The position numbers and the translations under genes were made by a program. From JAAZFF01 sp964405775 (GTDB lineage: Bacteria > Verrucomicrobiota > Kiritimatiellia > RFP12 > UBA3636), in contig CAYOPG010000006.1 in assembly GCA_964405775.1 (NCBI GenBank), positions 1 to 48,314 on the forward strand: a DNA stretch of 48,314 bases, written 5' to 3'. This document shows, one piece after another, positions 35,950 to 43,780 of this stretch. Each line of letters opens with the position of its first letter. Position 1 is the first letter of the stretch. A model generated the notes under the pieces. It had not been told where the DNA came from, searched no databases, and saw only the letters and a program-made list of their open reading frames with translations.

Positions 35950-35984
35950 AAATAAAATCCGCCGGGTTTTCAAGCCGGCGGATT
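35950..35984 (-). terminator. Intrinsic terminator immediately upstream of wzc
   Basis: Minus strand: AATCCGCCGG, loop CTTGAAAAC, CCGGCGGATT with the U-tract TTTTATTT. The U-tract ends 12 bases before the wzc ATG. There is no room for a promoter after it, so wzc transcription must come through it. Confidence 0.85.
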
Positions 35985-36036
35985 AGTTGCATAACTTCAA
36001 GCCGTGCAAGCGCATTCCGCTGCGCTGTTGGGCGTG

Positions 36037-37368
36037 TTATAGAAATTCATATGTGCCGGAAATGCCGATCACATTCTCGGTATATCCCGGATCAATGTCG
36101 GAATCGACATCCTCATATGTGTAGAATATCGACGCGGTGAAATTTTCGGTGAGGTCGTATGAGCCTGAGACTCTCACCCAGATGCTGTCTCGCTCAGCCT
36201 CTCCATCTTCGAACTCCTGATAGTATCCACGCTCGAAGGCATCGGGATCAATATCGTCTCTTTCATAGGTGCGCCTGCGGTATTCCACATCGCAGGAAAG
36301 AAGGAAGCTACCGGTTCTGCCAAATCTGCGGCTCATGTTACCGTACAGCGTCATGTTCTCCTGCGAGCTGAAGGGGAAGACGTCGGCGTACTCGTTGCCG
36401 TACCTGACGCCTACCCGGCCACTGGTACGTTCAAGCTGACGGAACGCGAACTCAACCCTGCTGTCGCCCCACATGTCGTCGTCGTCCAGATCGTCTGCCT
36501 CGTACCACATGAAGTTGTAGCCGGTCCGACCCCATAGAACGTGGTTGCCATCGCCAAGGAAATCGTATGAAAGCTGCACGCCCATCGTCACGTACTGTAC
36601 GCCTGCATCGATCCTCAACGGCGAGCCGTCAGTGCTTAGGGGATCCGCTTTGGCGCCATCTCTGGTACGGTCGAACGCTGTGTACTCTGCAAAAAGACCG
36701 TATGAAATGTTGCGGTTCTGGCGATGCATCAGCTCGCCAAGCACTGAATACTCGTCTTCATCGCCACGATTAGCCGCGTATTCCTCGTCATAGCGTTTCA
36801 CACGCCACAGGCCGGAAAGCTTGAAGGTGTCGTCGGCAGTCAATTGGGTGAGTGTGGACGGACGCAGAAGGTTCTCCCAATAGTCGTCCTTCTGTGCTTC
36901 CAGCTCGCGTTCGCCAAGCACGTAATCCTCATCGTAGTACCAGTCCTTTGCGCCGCTCCAAATGTAAAGATCGGAAAGTCTGAATATGGTGAGCGGAGTG
37001 ATATTGAATTCAATGTCGCCTTTCGCCATATGGGACCACTCTGATTCTCGAGAGCCGCTGCGTGGGTTGTCGAAATAAGAATAAGAAGGGTTATACTCCA
37101 AATAAAATTTAAACCGCTCGGAAGTACGCTTGTCAAAAGATATTTTGGGCGACACCCAGACTTCCGTGTCGTCTTCCTTCTCGACAGGCTCGTCCTTGAC
37201 CAGATACCCATCGGGAATTTTGTCCCTGTTGTCCGTTTGTCTTACGCCGACAGTCAGGCTCAGCCCCAGTGGTTCAATCAAATCGCTCTCGCCAAATGCA
37301 AGCGAAGACGCCAAAATGCCAACGGGAAGCCCAACCGCAAGCGATAAGTGTCTTTTCAAGAAGTTCAT
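36037..37368 (-). CDS. Outer membrane beta-barrel protein of the polysaccharide block
   Basis: The 443-residue product has a signal peptide ending ASSLAFG. The mature part is almost all amphipathic beta strands with alternating aromatic residues (FKFYLEYNPSYSYFD, YGLFAEYTAFDR), many Asp/Glu-rich loops, and a C-terminal strand ending GISGTYEFL. It resembles outer-membrane proteins found with exopolysaccharide and exosortase clusters. It likely provides the outer membrane exit for the polymer made by the Wzc/Wza-like genes downstream. A good ribosome site (GGAG) precedes the ATG. Confidence 0.88.
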   Translation of the reverse strand: MNFLKRHLSLAVGLPVGILASSLAFGESDLIEPLGLSLTVGVRQTDNRDKIPDGYLVKDEPVEKEDDTEVWVSPKISFDKRTSERFKFYLEYNPSYSYFDNPRSGSRESEWSHMAKGDIEFNITPLTIFRLSDLYIWSGAKDWYYDEDYVLGERELEAQKDDYWENLLRPSTLTQLTADDTFKLSGLWRVKRYDEEYAANRGDEDEYSVLGELMHRQNRNISYGLFAEYTAFDRTRDGAKADPLSTDGSPLRIDAGVQYVTMGVQLSYDFLGDGNHVLWGRTGYNFMWYEADDLDDDDMWGDSRVEFAFRQLERTSGRVGVRYGNEYADVFPFSSQENMTLYGNMSRRFGRTGSFLLSCDVEYRRRTYERDDIDPDAFERGYYQEFEDGEAERDSIWVRVSGSYDLTENFTASIFYTYEDVDSDIDPGYTENVIGISGTYEFL

Positions 37369-37424
37369 TTTATCATTATCTCCGTAAGATTTTTGAAAGA
37401 ACCTTAATAGCTCTCACGGAAGAG

Positions 37425-37454
37425 AGACTACTTCAAAACCACCATTTAAGTCAA
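37425..37454 (-). promoter_or_regulatory. Promoter candidate for the outer-membrane barrel gene
   Basis: Minus strand: TTGACT (37454-37449), 18 bp, TAGTCT (37430-37425). The leader would be about 50 bases. Confidence 0.35.
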
Positions 37455-37505
37455 CTATAAATAACCTCATTACAAAAAAATAACATTCTGGAAAAAAGAT
37501 CATCC

Positions 37506-38597
37506 CTAGCCCATCCGCCCCATTGCGGCTTCGAGACGCAAGTCTTCGTTCGAAGCCGCCAGCGCCCCCAACAGCTCGTCGATCTGACCTTCCATAACAC
37601 GATCCAGGCTGTACAACGTCAGGTTTATGCGGTGGTCTGTCAAACGGTTCTGAGGGAAATTGTACGTCCGCATTCTCCCGCTGCGGTCGCCTGACCCAAT
37701 CATGACACGGCGCGCGCTACCCATCTTCTCCTCCTCGGCATCGCGCCTCTGGTCAAGTAGACGCGACCTCAATGCCGCCATGCACTTCTCTTTGTTCTGG
37801 TGCTGCGAACGCTCCTCCTGGCTCTGCACCACTATCCCCGTCGGCAAATGTGTTATGCGCACCGCCGAGTCGGTTTTGTTAACGTGCTGTCCGCCCGCAC
37901 CGCCCGAGCGGTACGTGTCGATGCGCAAATCCTGAGGATCAATAACCAGTTCGTCATCCTCTTCCGCCTGCGGAAAAACCGCCACTGTTGCCGCAGAAGT
38001 GTGCACGCGCCCCTGCGACTCTGTCTCAGGCACTCGCTGCACTCTGTGCCCGCCTCCTTCGTATCGCAAGGCTGCGTAAGAACCAGTCCCCTCTACAAGG
38101 AACACGATCTCCTTGTAACCGCCCATCCCGCCGGGGCTGGCATCTAGCGGGGTAACTCTCCAGCCCTGTTCTTCCGAATATCGGCAGTACATGCGGTACA
38201 AGTCGCCGGCGAAAATTGCCGCTTCGTCGCCGCCCGTTCCAGCGCGTATCTCTATCATGGCATTTCTCTGCGCATCGGGGTCGGTAGGCAGCAGAGCCGC
38301 AGCCAAATCGCGCTCGGCGCGCGGCAAAGCCTCCTCGGCCTCCGCAAGTTCGGCCTCCGCAAGTTCACGGAAGTCGTCATCCATATCCGGGGTGCCGATA
38401 ATCTTGCGCGCCTCTTCGACCGACTCGACGAGCTTGAAATAGCGCACAGCCCGCTCTTCAAGTTTTCTCAAAGAGGAATGCTCGAGCATCAGCTCGCGGT
38501 AGCGCTTGTGCTGTGAAGCCACGGCGGGATCTGCAAGCTCCCGCTCTACGGAGTGCAGGCGGTCGAGAATCTTTTCTACTTGCGCTTTTTCTATCAT
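37506..38597 (-). CDS. prfA: Peptide chain release factor 1
   Basis: Releases proteins at UAA and UAG. The 363-residue product contains the GGQ loop (GAGGQHVNKTDSAVRI) and the codon-recognition PxT tripeptide as P-E-T in RVPETESQGRVHTS, as expected for RF1 rather than RF2. The N-terminus MIEKAQVEKILDRL fits. It is the last gene of a minus-strand translation group after rpmE; the assembly gap lies between them. Confidence 0.96.
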   Translation of the reverse strand: MIEKAQVEKILDRLHSVERELADPAVASQHKRYRELMLEHSSLRKLEERAVRYFKLVESVEEARKIIGTPDMDDDFRELAEAELAEAEEALPRAERDLAAALLPTDPDAQRNAMIEIRAGTGGDEAAIFAGDLYRMYCRYSEEQGWRVTPLDASPGGMGGYKEIVFLVEGTGSYAALRYEGGGHRVQRVPETESQGRVHTSAATVAVFPQAEEDDELVIDPQDLRIDTYRSGGAGGQHVNKTDSAVRITHLPTGIVVQSQEERSQHQNKEKCMAALRSRLLDQRRDAEEEKMGSARRVMIGSGDRSGRMRTYNFPQNRLTDHRINLTLYSLDRVMEGQIDELLGALAASNEDLRLEAAMGRMG

Positions 38598-38614
38598 AAT
38601 TCAAGCCCCCGTTA

Positions 38615-38669
38615 CGGCAAAACCTACCCTGAAACGGGAAAAGAGCGCAGCCTGCAAGGCCGCGCCCTC
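38615..38669. repeat. 55-bp sequence duplicated across the assembly gap (left copy)
   Basis: Identical to 38770-38824 and directly abutting the N run. A perfect 55-base match at both contig ends is what a k=55 de Bruijn assembly leaves, so it is probably one sequence in the genome. Confidence 0.9.
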
Positions 38670-38769
38670 NNNNNNNNNNNNNNNNNNNNNNNNNNNNNNN
38701 NNNNNNNNNNNNNNNNNNNNNNNNNNNNNNNNNNNNNNNNNNNNNNNNNNNNNNNNNNNNNNNNNNNNN
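38670..38769. other. Assembly gap of 100 N
   Basis: Exactly 100 N, a placeholder length. Because both flanks carry the same 55 bases, the gap is probably artificial and the true distance between rpmE and prfA is shorter by about 155 bases. Confidence 0.9.
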
Positions 38770-38824
38770 CGGCAAAACCTACCCTGAAACGGGAAAAGAG
38801 CGCAGCCTGCAAGGCCGCGCCCTC
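38770..38824. repeat. 55-bp sequence duplicated across the assembly gap (right copy)
   Basis: Same 55 bases as 38615-38669; see the left copy. Confidence 0.9.
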
Positions 38825-38843
38825 TCCAAAAACTAGGGCGTGG
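38815..38843 (-). other. Hairpin after rpmE
   Basis: CCGCGCCCT (38815-38823) pairs with AGGGCGTGG (38835-38843) using one G-U pair. It is just downstream of the rpmE stop. No U-run follows on the minus strand, so termination is uncertain. Confidence 0.45.
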
Positions 38844-38855
38844 AAACGCCTGTTG

Positions 38856-39074
38856 CTACTTCTTGTCAGACTTCGCGCCGCTCCCGTAACGACGCTTGAA
38901 CGAGTCGATGCGCCCCTCGGTGTCAATGAAAGTCTGCTGTCCGGTGTAATATGGATGGCATGCGGAACAGGTGTTCACATGCATCTCCTTACCAGTAGAG
39001 TTCGTTTCGAACACGTTGCCGCAGGAACACGTAACCGTGGCCGGGCCATATTTAGGATGTATGTTCTTTTTCAT
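38856..39074 (-). CDS. rpmE: Ribosomal protein L31 (zinc-binding form)
   Basis: The 72-residue product starts MKKNIHPKYG. CSCG and CSACHPYYTGQQ give the zinc ligands of the C+ type of L31. AGGAG precedes the ATG. It lies 19 bases after rplT. Confidence 0.95.
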   Translation of the reverse strand: MKKNIHPKYGPATVTCSCGNVFETNSTGKEMHVNTCSACHPYYTGQQTFIDTEGRIDSFKRRYGSGAKSDKK

Positions 39075-39093
39075 TTACAAATCTCCTTGCTGC

Positions 39094-39450
39094 TCATTGT
39101 ATAGCCGCCTTAGCCTGCTCCACAAGCGAGGCAAAACCCGTGGGATCCGCTATCGCGATCTCAGAGAGCGCCTTGCGGTTGAGTTTAACGCCGGCCTTCG
39201 TCAGTCCCTCGATGAAACGGCTGTAAGTGATGCCGTTTGCGCGTGCCGCCGCGTTGATACGTGCTATCCAAAGGCCGCGGAAATCACGCTTGCGCAGTTT
39301 GCGGTGCTGGGTCGCCATGACCATGGCGCGATCCACCGCCTCCGTTGCCTGGCGGAAACGCTTGCTGCGACCACCATAAAAACCCTTCGCCATATCCAAA
39401 CGGCGATTGCGACGCTTCCTCGATGCCGGTGCATTAGTTGCTCTTGACAT
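39094..39450 (-). CDS. rplT: Ribosomal protein L20
   Basis: The 118-residue product is highly basic, starting MSRATNAPASRKRR, with AKGFYGGRSKRFRQATEAV and IARINAAARANGITYS, standard L20 signatures. It binds 23S rRNA early in assembly and in many bacteria represses its own operon. It is preceded by rpmI. Confidence 0.97.
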   Translation of the reverse strand: MSRATNAPASRKRRNRRLDMAKGFYGGRSKRFRQATEAVDRAMVMATQHRKLRKRDFRGLWIARINAAARANGITYSRFIEGLTKAGVKLNRKALSEIAIADPTGFASLVEQAKAAIQ

Positions 39451-39500
39451 TTCTTTAAATCTCCTGTTTCCTTATTGACTTTAGTACCGTAGCCCGCCCG

Positions 39501-39695
39501 TTACGATGCGAGAAACTCTTTGACCCGCTTCTGCGCCGGTCTGGAGAGAACTGCTGTCCCGCGGAGATTGCGTTTGCGTTTGCGCGTTTTGCTGCTCGCC
39601 AGATGGCGCTTTGCGGAGCGCGTAGCGAGTACCTTGCCCGACGCCGTTACTTTGCAACGTTTCGTCGATGATTTGTGTGTCTTCTTCTTTGGCAT
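39501..39695 (-). CDS. rpmI: Ribosomal protein L35
   Basis: The 64-residue basic product starts MPKKKTHKSSTKR and contains KRKRNLRGTAVLS, both typical of L35. infC, normally just upstream, is absent; instead 224 bases without a gene lead to a tRNA gene. An overlapping open frame is a shadow. Confidence 0.95.
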   Translation of the reverse strand: MPKKKTHKSSTKRCKVTASGKVLATRSAKRHLASSKTRKRKRNLRGTAVLSRPAQKRVKEFLAS

Positions 39696-39919
39696 CTTTA
39701 TGACCCCGTTTGTGGCGGAAGGGCGTTTTCAAACCGACCGCCGATTATTATTGGGCACATCTTAACGCACAGCCGCCCGACCTCGGCTTGAGCAACGCCG
39801 GCTCCCGCACTTTTTTTCCACTGTTCGCTTCCAAAACGCACGGAGTACGGCGTTCGCCAGACCTAATTTATAGCCCAGCCGGCTGCAGGGAAGTGCAAGT
39901 TCCAGCATCGTCGGGAAAC

Positions 39920-39995
39920 TGGTGGAGCGGATGAGATTCGAACTCACGACCCCTACGTTGCGAACGTAATGCTCTACCAACTGAGCTACCGCCCC
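39920..39995 (-). tRNA. tRNA-Ala, anticodon CGC
   Basis: Seventy-six bases including the encoded CCA end. The acceptor stem GGGGCGG/CCGCTCC contains the G3-U70 pair that marks alanine tRNAs. The anticodon loop is TTCGCAA, giving CGC (reads GCG). D and T arms pair normally, with the loop sequence TTCGAAT. It lies upstream of rpmI on the same strand. Confidence 0.95.
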
Positions 39996-40089
39996 AGCGT
40001 CTCTGACGTGCAAAAACGGACGATAAGCTACCATTTCCCGTCACCAAACTCAAGATAAATCTTATTAACCCTTATCTCACGTTCTGGTG

Positions 40090-40118
40090 TTGTTAAGTAG
40101 GCGCCAATTCGATACAAT
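40090..40118 (+). promoter_or_regulatory. aroA promoter (possibly leaderless)
   Basis: TTGTTA (40090-40095), 17 bp, TACAAT (40113-40118). Only nine bases (GCGCGGGTA) separate the -10 from the ATG at 40128, so the transcript would start within a few bases of the codon. Confidence 0.6.
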
Positions 40119-40127
40119 GCGCGGGTA

Positions 40128-41342
40128 ATGAGAATAGCCCGGATAAATCCATCAAAACTTGAAGGTTCCATCGAAGTCCCCCCTTCGAAGAGCCTGTTGC
40201 ACCGGGGGCTCGTCTGCTCCGCTTTGGCTGGCGACCTACGCCTGTGCACCCTGCCCGATCCCAGAGAAGTTTCGGCAGACATAGCGGCCACGCGCGATTG
40301 CCTCCGCAGGATAATTGACGCTAGAGAAAGCGGCGGGATCGCAGCGATTAACTGCGGAGAGTCCGGCACGACATTGCGGCTACTCGTGCCAGTGCTGGCG
40401 GCACTGGGTATAGAATCCCGGATTACAGGCGAAGGGAGGCTCCCCCAAAGGCCGCTAGCCGAATATAAGGAGGCGTTCAAAGGGCACGGCACAAGACTGG
40501 ATTTCCCGGGCGATGAGAAGTTCCTTCCGCTCTCCATAAGCGGCAAACTTATACCCGGCGCGTTTTTTCTACCCGGAAATGTCAGCTCTCAATACGTATC
40601 CGGACTTCTGCTCGCACTTCCTCTCCTGGACCGTGATTCCGAATTGGTCATAACATCCCGGCTCGAGTCTGAACCGTACGTAGACATGACTCTAGATGTC
40701 ATGCGCCACTTCGGGGTGACCGCGAAACGCACTGCCAACGGCTATTCGGTGCCTGGCTCGCAACGCTACTCTGCCACGGAGCAATACAAAGCCGAACCCG
40801 ATTTCTCTCAAGCAGCTTTCTGGCTCCTCGCGGAGTACCTCGGGCACAGTGTCAGGGTGGAGACTCTGCCACAAAAGACTTCACAGGGCGACAGCGCATT
40901 CACCTCTATGCTCGCGGAACTCAAAAACGGCTCGGAAGAAGATTGCGTGATCGATGTCGCCAACACACCGGATCTCGTTCCGGCACTCGCCGCCGCGGCT
41001 GCCGCTTCGCCGCGCACAACGCACATCGTGAACGCAGCACGTCTGCGATTGAAAGAGAGCGACCGCATTGAATCCACTGCAAAGATGTTGCGTGCATTCG
41101 GCGTCAAGGCAGACGCTCTCACAGACGGACTGGTAGTGCATCCGCGCGCGCTTCCGTTCGAGGCGTGCACGGTGGATGGCGCGAACGATCACAGAATAGT
41201 AATGACCGCAGCGATTATGGCTACTCGAGCAAACGGCCCTGTGACAATCAACGGCTGCAACGCAATAACAAAATCTTATCCAACTTTTTTCGACCATTTC
41301 AGACAAGCAGGAGGAAGCACAAATGAGTTCGATGTGGGGTGA
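40128..41342 (+). CDS. aroA: 3-phosphoshikimate 1-carboxyvinyltransferase (EPSP synthase)
   Basis: The sixth step of the shikimate pathway. The 404-residue product has the substrate loop PPSKSLLHRG, CGESGTTLRLLVP, RLRLKESDRIEST and DHRIVMTAAIMA. The length is slightly short (usual about 430). No ribosome site, consistent with a very short leader. It overlaps aroC by 20 bases, so the two are coupled. Confidence 0.95.
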   Translation: MRIARINPSKLEGSIEVPPSKSLLHRGLVCSALAGDLRLCTLPDPREVSADIAATRDCLRRIIDARESGGIAAINCGESGTTLRLLVPVLAALGIESRITGEGRLPQRPLAEYKEAFKGHGTRLDFPGDEKFLPLSISGKLIPGAFFLPGNVSSQYVSGLLLALPLLDRDSELVITSRLESEPYVDMTLDVMRHFGVTAKRTANGYSVPGSQRYSATEQYKAEPDFSQAAFWLLAEYLGHSVRVETLPQKTSQGDSAFTSMLAELKNGSEEDCVIDVANTPDLVPALAAAAAASPRTTHIVNAARLRLKESDRIESTAKMLRAFGVKADALTDGLVVHPRALPFEACTVDGANDHRIVMTAAIMATRANGPVTINGCNAITKSYPTFFDHFRQAGGSTNEFDVG

Positions 41343-42396
41343 CAACATCAAGATAAGCCTTTTCGGGGAATCCCATGGACAAGGCATCGGAGTCGTAATC
41401 GACGGCCTGCCGCCTGGCTTCGAGCTGGATATGGCGAAAATAGCTGCGCACACCAAGAGGCGCACCCCTGGAGATTTTGCATGGTCGACGCGGCGCAAGG
41501 AAGCTGACGAGCCCGAGATACTGTCGGGCTTTTTCAACGGCAAAACGTGCGGCACGCCGCTCGCCGCCGTGATACGCAACACGGATACACGCTCGATAGA
41601 CTACTCTGACCTGATTGCAAAACCACGCCCCGGCCACGCAGACATCACGGGGCGCATCCGCTACAAAGGAGCGAACGACCCGCGCGGCGGCGGCCACTTC
41701 TCCGGGCGCATCACCGCACCGCTCACTTTCGCCGGCGCAATCTGCATGCAGATACTTGAATCGCGCGGCATTCAGATTTCGGCGCACATACGCGAAGTAG
41801 CGGGAATAAGAGACTCCGACGCACCTGCTCCAGACGCAACGCCACCGAGCAAAAAACCCTTCCCCGTTTACGACGACGAGCGCGGCGCGCAGATGCAGAA
41901 GGCAATCGAAGAGGCGTTTTTTAAAACAGATTCGGTTGGCGGCGTGGTGGAGGTGTTTGCGAAAGGATTCCCGGCGGGATACGGCGATCCGTTTTTTGAC
42001 AGCATAGAGAGCAGAGTGGCGTCGATGTTTTTCTCAATACCGGCTGTGAAGGGTGTCGAGTTTGGAAGAGGCTTTGAAGCATCGCGCCACAGGGGCAGTG
42101 AAAACAACGACAGCCCCGTCATGGATGGCAATGTGATTTCACGCAAGACGAACAATGCGGGCGGCATAGAGGGCGGCATATCCAACGGCATGCCTATCGT
42201 TGTGCGCTGCGCATTCAAGCCTACCTCATCCGTAGCCGCGGAGCAGGACACCGTGAACCTCGAAACCATGACAAACGACAAACTGTCGGTCCGTGGCCGC
42301 CACGACCCGTGCATAGTGCCTCGCGCAGTTCCCGTCGTGGAAAGCGCGCTCGCGATCGTTTTGCTCGACGTGCTTATGAGCCCTCGACTTGATTAG
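41323..42396 (+). CDS. aroC: Chorismate synthase
   Basis: The last step to chorismate, requiring reduced FMN. The 357-residue product has SLFGESHGQGIGVVIDGLP at the N-terminus, RPGHADITGRIRYKG and DPRGGGHFSGRIT, and ends with RHDPCIVPRAVPVVES, all standard. The ribosome site AGGAGG lies inside aroA. The pathway's other enzymes are elsewhere. Confidence 0.96.
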   Translation: MSSMWGDNIKISLFGESHGQGIGVVIDGLPPGFELDMAKIAAHTKRRTPGDFAWSTRRKEADEPEILSGFFNGKTCGTPLAAVIRNTDTRSIDYSDLIAKPRPGHADITGRIRYKGANDPRGGGHFSGRITAPLTFAGAICMQILESRGIQISAHIREVAGIRDSDAPAPDATPPSKKPFPVYDDERGAQMQKAIEEAFFKTDSVGGVVEVFAKGFPAGYGDPFFDSIESRVASMFFSIPAVKGVEFGRGFEASRHRGSENNDSPVMDGNVISRKTNNAGGIEGGISNGMPIVVRCAFKPTSSVAAEQDTVNLETMTNDKLSVRGRHDPCIVPRAVPVVESALAIVLLDVLMSPRLD

Positions 42397-42435
42397 ATGG
42401 TTTGTCTGCTTGGGGCTGTAATGGTCAACCGTCTC

Positions 42436-42460
42436 ATGAAAGGTAGCCTTTCATTATTTT
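42436..42460 (+). terminator. Terminator-like hairpin after aroC
   Basis: ATGAAAGG, loop TAG, CCTTTCAT then TATTTT. The stem is perfect though A/T-rich. It is nested inside longer inverted arms ATGGTCAAC (42421-42429) and GTTGACCAT (42483-42491). Confidence 0.6.
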
Positions 42461-42526
42461 CGATTAGTTCGTGAGAACTTGTGTTGACCATATTGCCCTG
42501 TTGAACCGAACAGACAACAATCGTTG

Positions 42527-43291
42527 TTATTGCGGCTCAGGGGCGGATGCGAGGGCGTGTAGAGACATGGTTATGGCATAGGCGTCTGCCAGCGCCATGC
42601 GTTTTGTAGCATGCTTAGGCCCCCACGGATCGGAGTAGATTATCTCTTTGGTTTTGTCGTTGAATCCAATGATAAGGCGCAAATGGCCGCCGCTTGTGTA
42701 CGGCGCGATGTCGGGCTCGGCAGCGATGCCCAGCACCGCTCCCCAGATTAAAGGCGTTTCAGCACGCACATGTTCTCGGACGGTTTTTGCGAAAGCCCGT
42801 AGATCTTTTTTTGTGGATGTTTTACGCAGTATCTCAATATCAGCTTTTGCGAACGTATTGGAGAGGTCTATATGTTTTTCGTCCAGCTCCAAAACGGGGC
42901 TTCCGCGTTTAACAGCAATCGCATTGTATTTCGCTATGATAGCGGCATATCTCTTATAGTCGAACCCCATTATTGTTTCAACCTTAAGATTGTACCCCGC
43001 GCATATTTTAGAAACCTCATCAAGCATCTTGCCGACATCTGTGCCATTGTCTTCTGTGCTTCCAACGCGTTGGGCAAGTGTTTCCTGATCTGCTTCTATC
43101 CCATAGTATCTCAAAACGCGCACCATGGTTGCTGGCGCGCAATAAGAGCGTCCAATCTGCAGCACCATTGGGACGCCGATAATGCGAACGTCCCCGCTGT
43201 CTGATTCGAACACTCGCGCCTGTGCGAGCGGCAGAGCGACTAGCGAGGCAACAAGCAGCAGGATTACCGGGATGCGTTTACGCTCCGTCAT
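42527..43291 (-). CDS. Secreted C39-like papain-fold protein
   Basis: The 254-residue product has a signal peptide (LLLVASLVALPLAQA). The papain-like core carries the likely catalytic Cys in SYCAPATMVRVLRYYG, the His in GGHLRLIIGF and DPWG, the pattern of C39-like peptidases and related papain-fold proteins. It is not fused to an ABC transporter, so it is not a bacteriocin exporter. Its ATG overlaps the VanZ-like gene's stop by four bases (ATGA). The substrate is unknown. Confidence 0.82.
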   Translation of the reverse strand: MTERKRIPVILLLVASLVALPLAQARVFESDSGDVRIIGVPMVLQIGRSYCAPATMVRVLRYYGIEADQETLAQRVGSTEDNGTDVGKMLDEVSKICAGYNLKVETIMGFDYKRYAAIIAKYNAIAVKRGSPVLELDEKHIDLSNTFAKADIEILRKTSTKKDLRAFAKTVREHVRAETPLIWGAVLGIAAEPDIAPYTSGGHLRLIIGFNDKTKEIIYSDPWGPKHATKRMALADAYAITMSLHALASAPEPQ

Positions 43292-43716
43292 ACAGTCTCC
43301 GCAAGCTGTTTTGTCCCATTATCCTTTGATTTCTCTCTCGCGGAGAGCAACGCCGCGGGAGTCAGGAACGCACCGAGTGCCGCCCCGGCGCTATTTGATA
43401 CGAAGTCTGATACCATGCATGAACGGTTGACGCCTGGCACGGTAGCCTGAAGTATTTCCAACACCGATCCGGCCAAAACGCATAGAAGCCACAGGTTGAC
43501 ACGCTCCATAAACACAACGGGACGTTTAACGAAAGCAAGCATTGCGGTGAACGCGACTGCGAAATACGCGAAAAGGTGGAAAAGGTAGTCCTTGGCAAGC
43601 ACCACCTTCATCCCTTGACTTGGATTCTCGGGAATCGGCATAAGCGATGTGTACGCGACAGCGGCGCACACTGCCGCGAACGCGGATATATTAAGGTGGC
43701 GTAACTCCAGCTTCAT
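43288..43716 (-). CDS. VanZ-like membrane protein
   Basis: A product of about 142 residues with four predicted helices: ISAFAAVCAAVAYTSLMP, KDYLFHLFAYFAVAFTAML, NLWLLCVLAGSVLEILQA and SNSAGAALGAFLTP. DYLFHLFAYF, then GSVLEILQATVPGVNRSCMVSDFVSNSAG in two steps, is the VanZ pattern. The ATG at 43716 is the best start; a TTG at 43743 lies in a terminator loop. VanZ proteins give low-level glycopeptide resistance in some bacteria, but their general role is unclear. It is coupled to the C39-like gene. Confidence 0.85.
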   Translation of the reverse strand: MKLELRHLNISAFAAVCAAVAYTSLMPIPENPSQGMKVVLAKDYLFHLFAYFAVAFTAMLAFVKRPVVFMERVNLWLLCVLAGSVLEILQATVPGVNRSCMVSDFVSNSAGAALGAFLTPAALLSAREKSKDNGTKQLAETV

Positions 43717-43722
43717 AAACTT

Positions 43723-43754
43723 AAAAAGGGAGCCCGGACGCAATCCGGGCTCCC
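43723..43754 (-). terminator. Intrinsic terminator after nifJ, abutting the VanZ-like gene
   Basis: Minus strand: GGGAGCCCGGA, loop TTGCG, TCCGGGCTCCC then TTTTT. The stem is a perfect 11 bp. The U-tract ends six bases before the VanZ-like ATG. Confidence 0.95.
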
Positions 43755-43780
43755 GTGTGTTTTACGACACAACCCGAGGC

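Noticed and set aside
38615..38824. Genuine 55-bp direct repeat, such as a mobile-element target or CRISPR-like unit
   Set aside because: Both copies end exactly at the N run, which points to assembly overlap.
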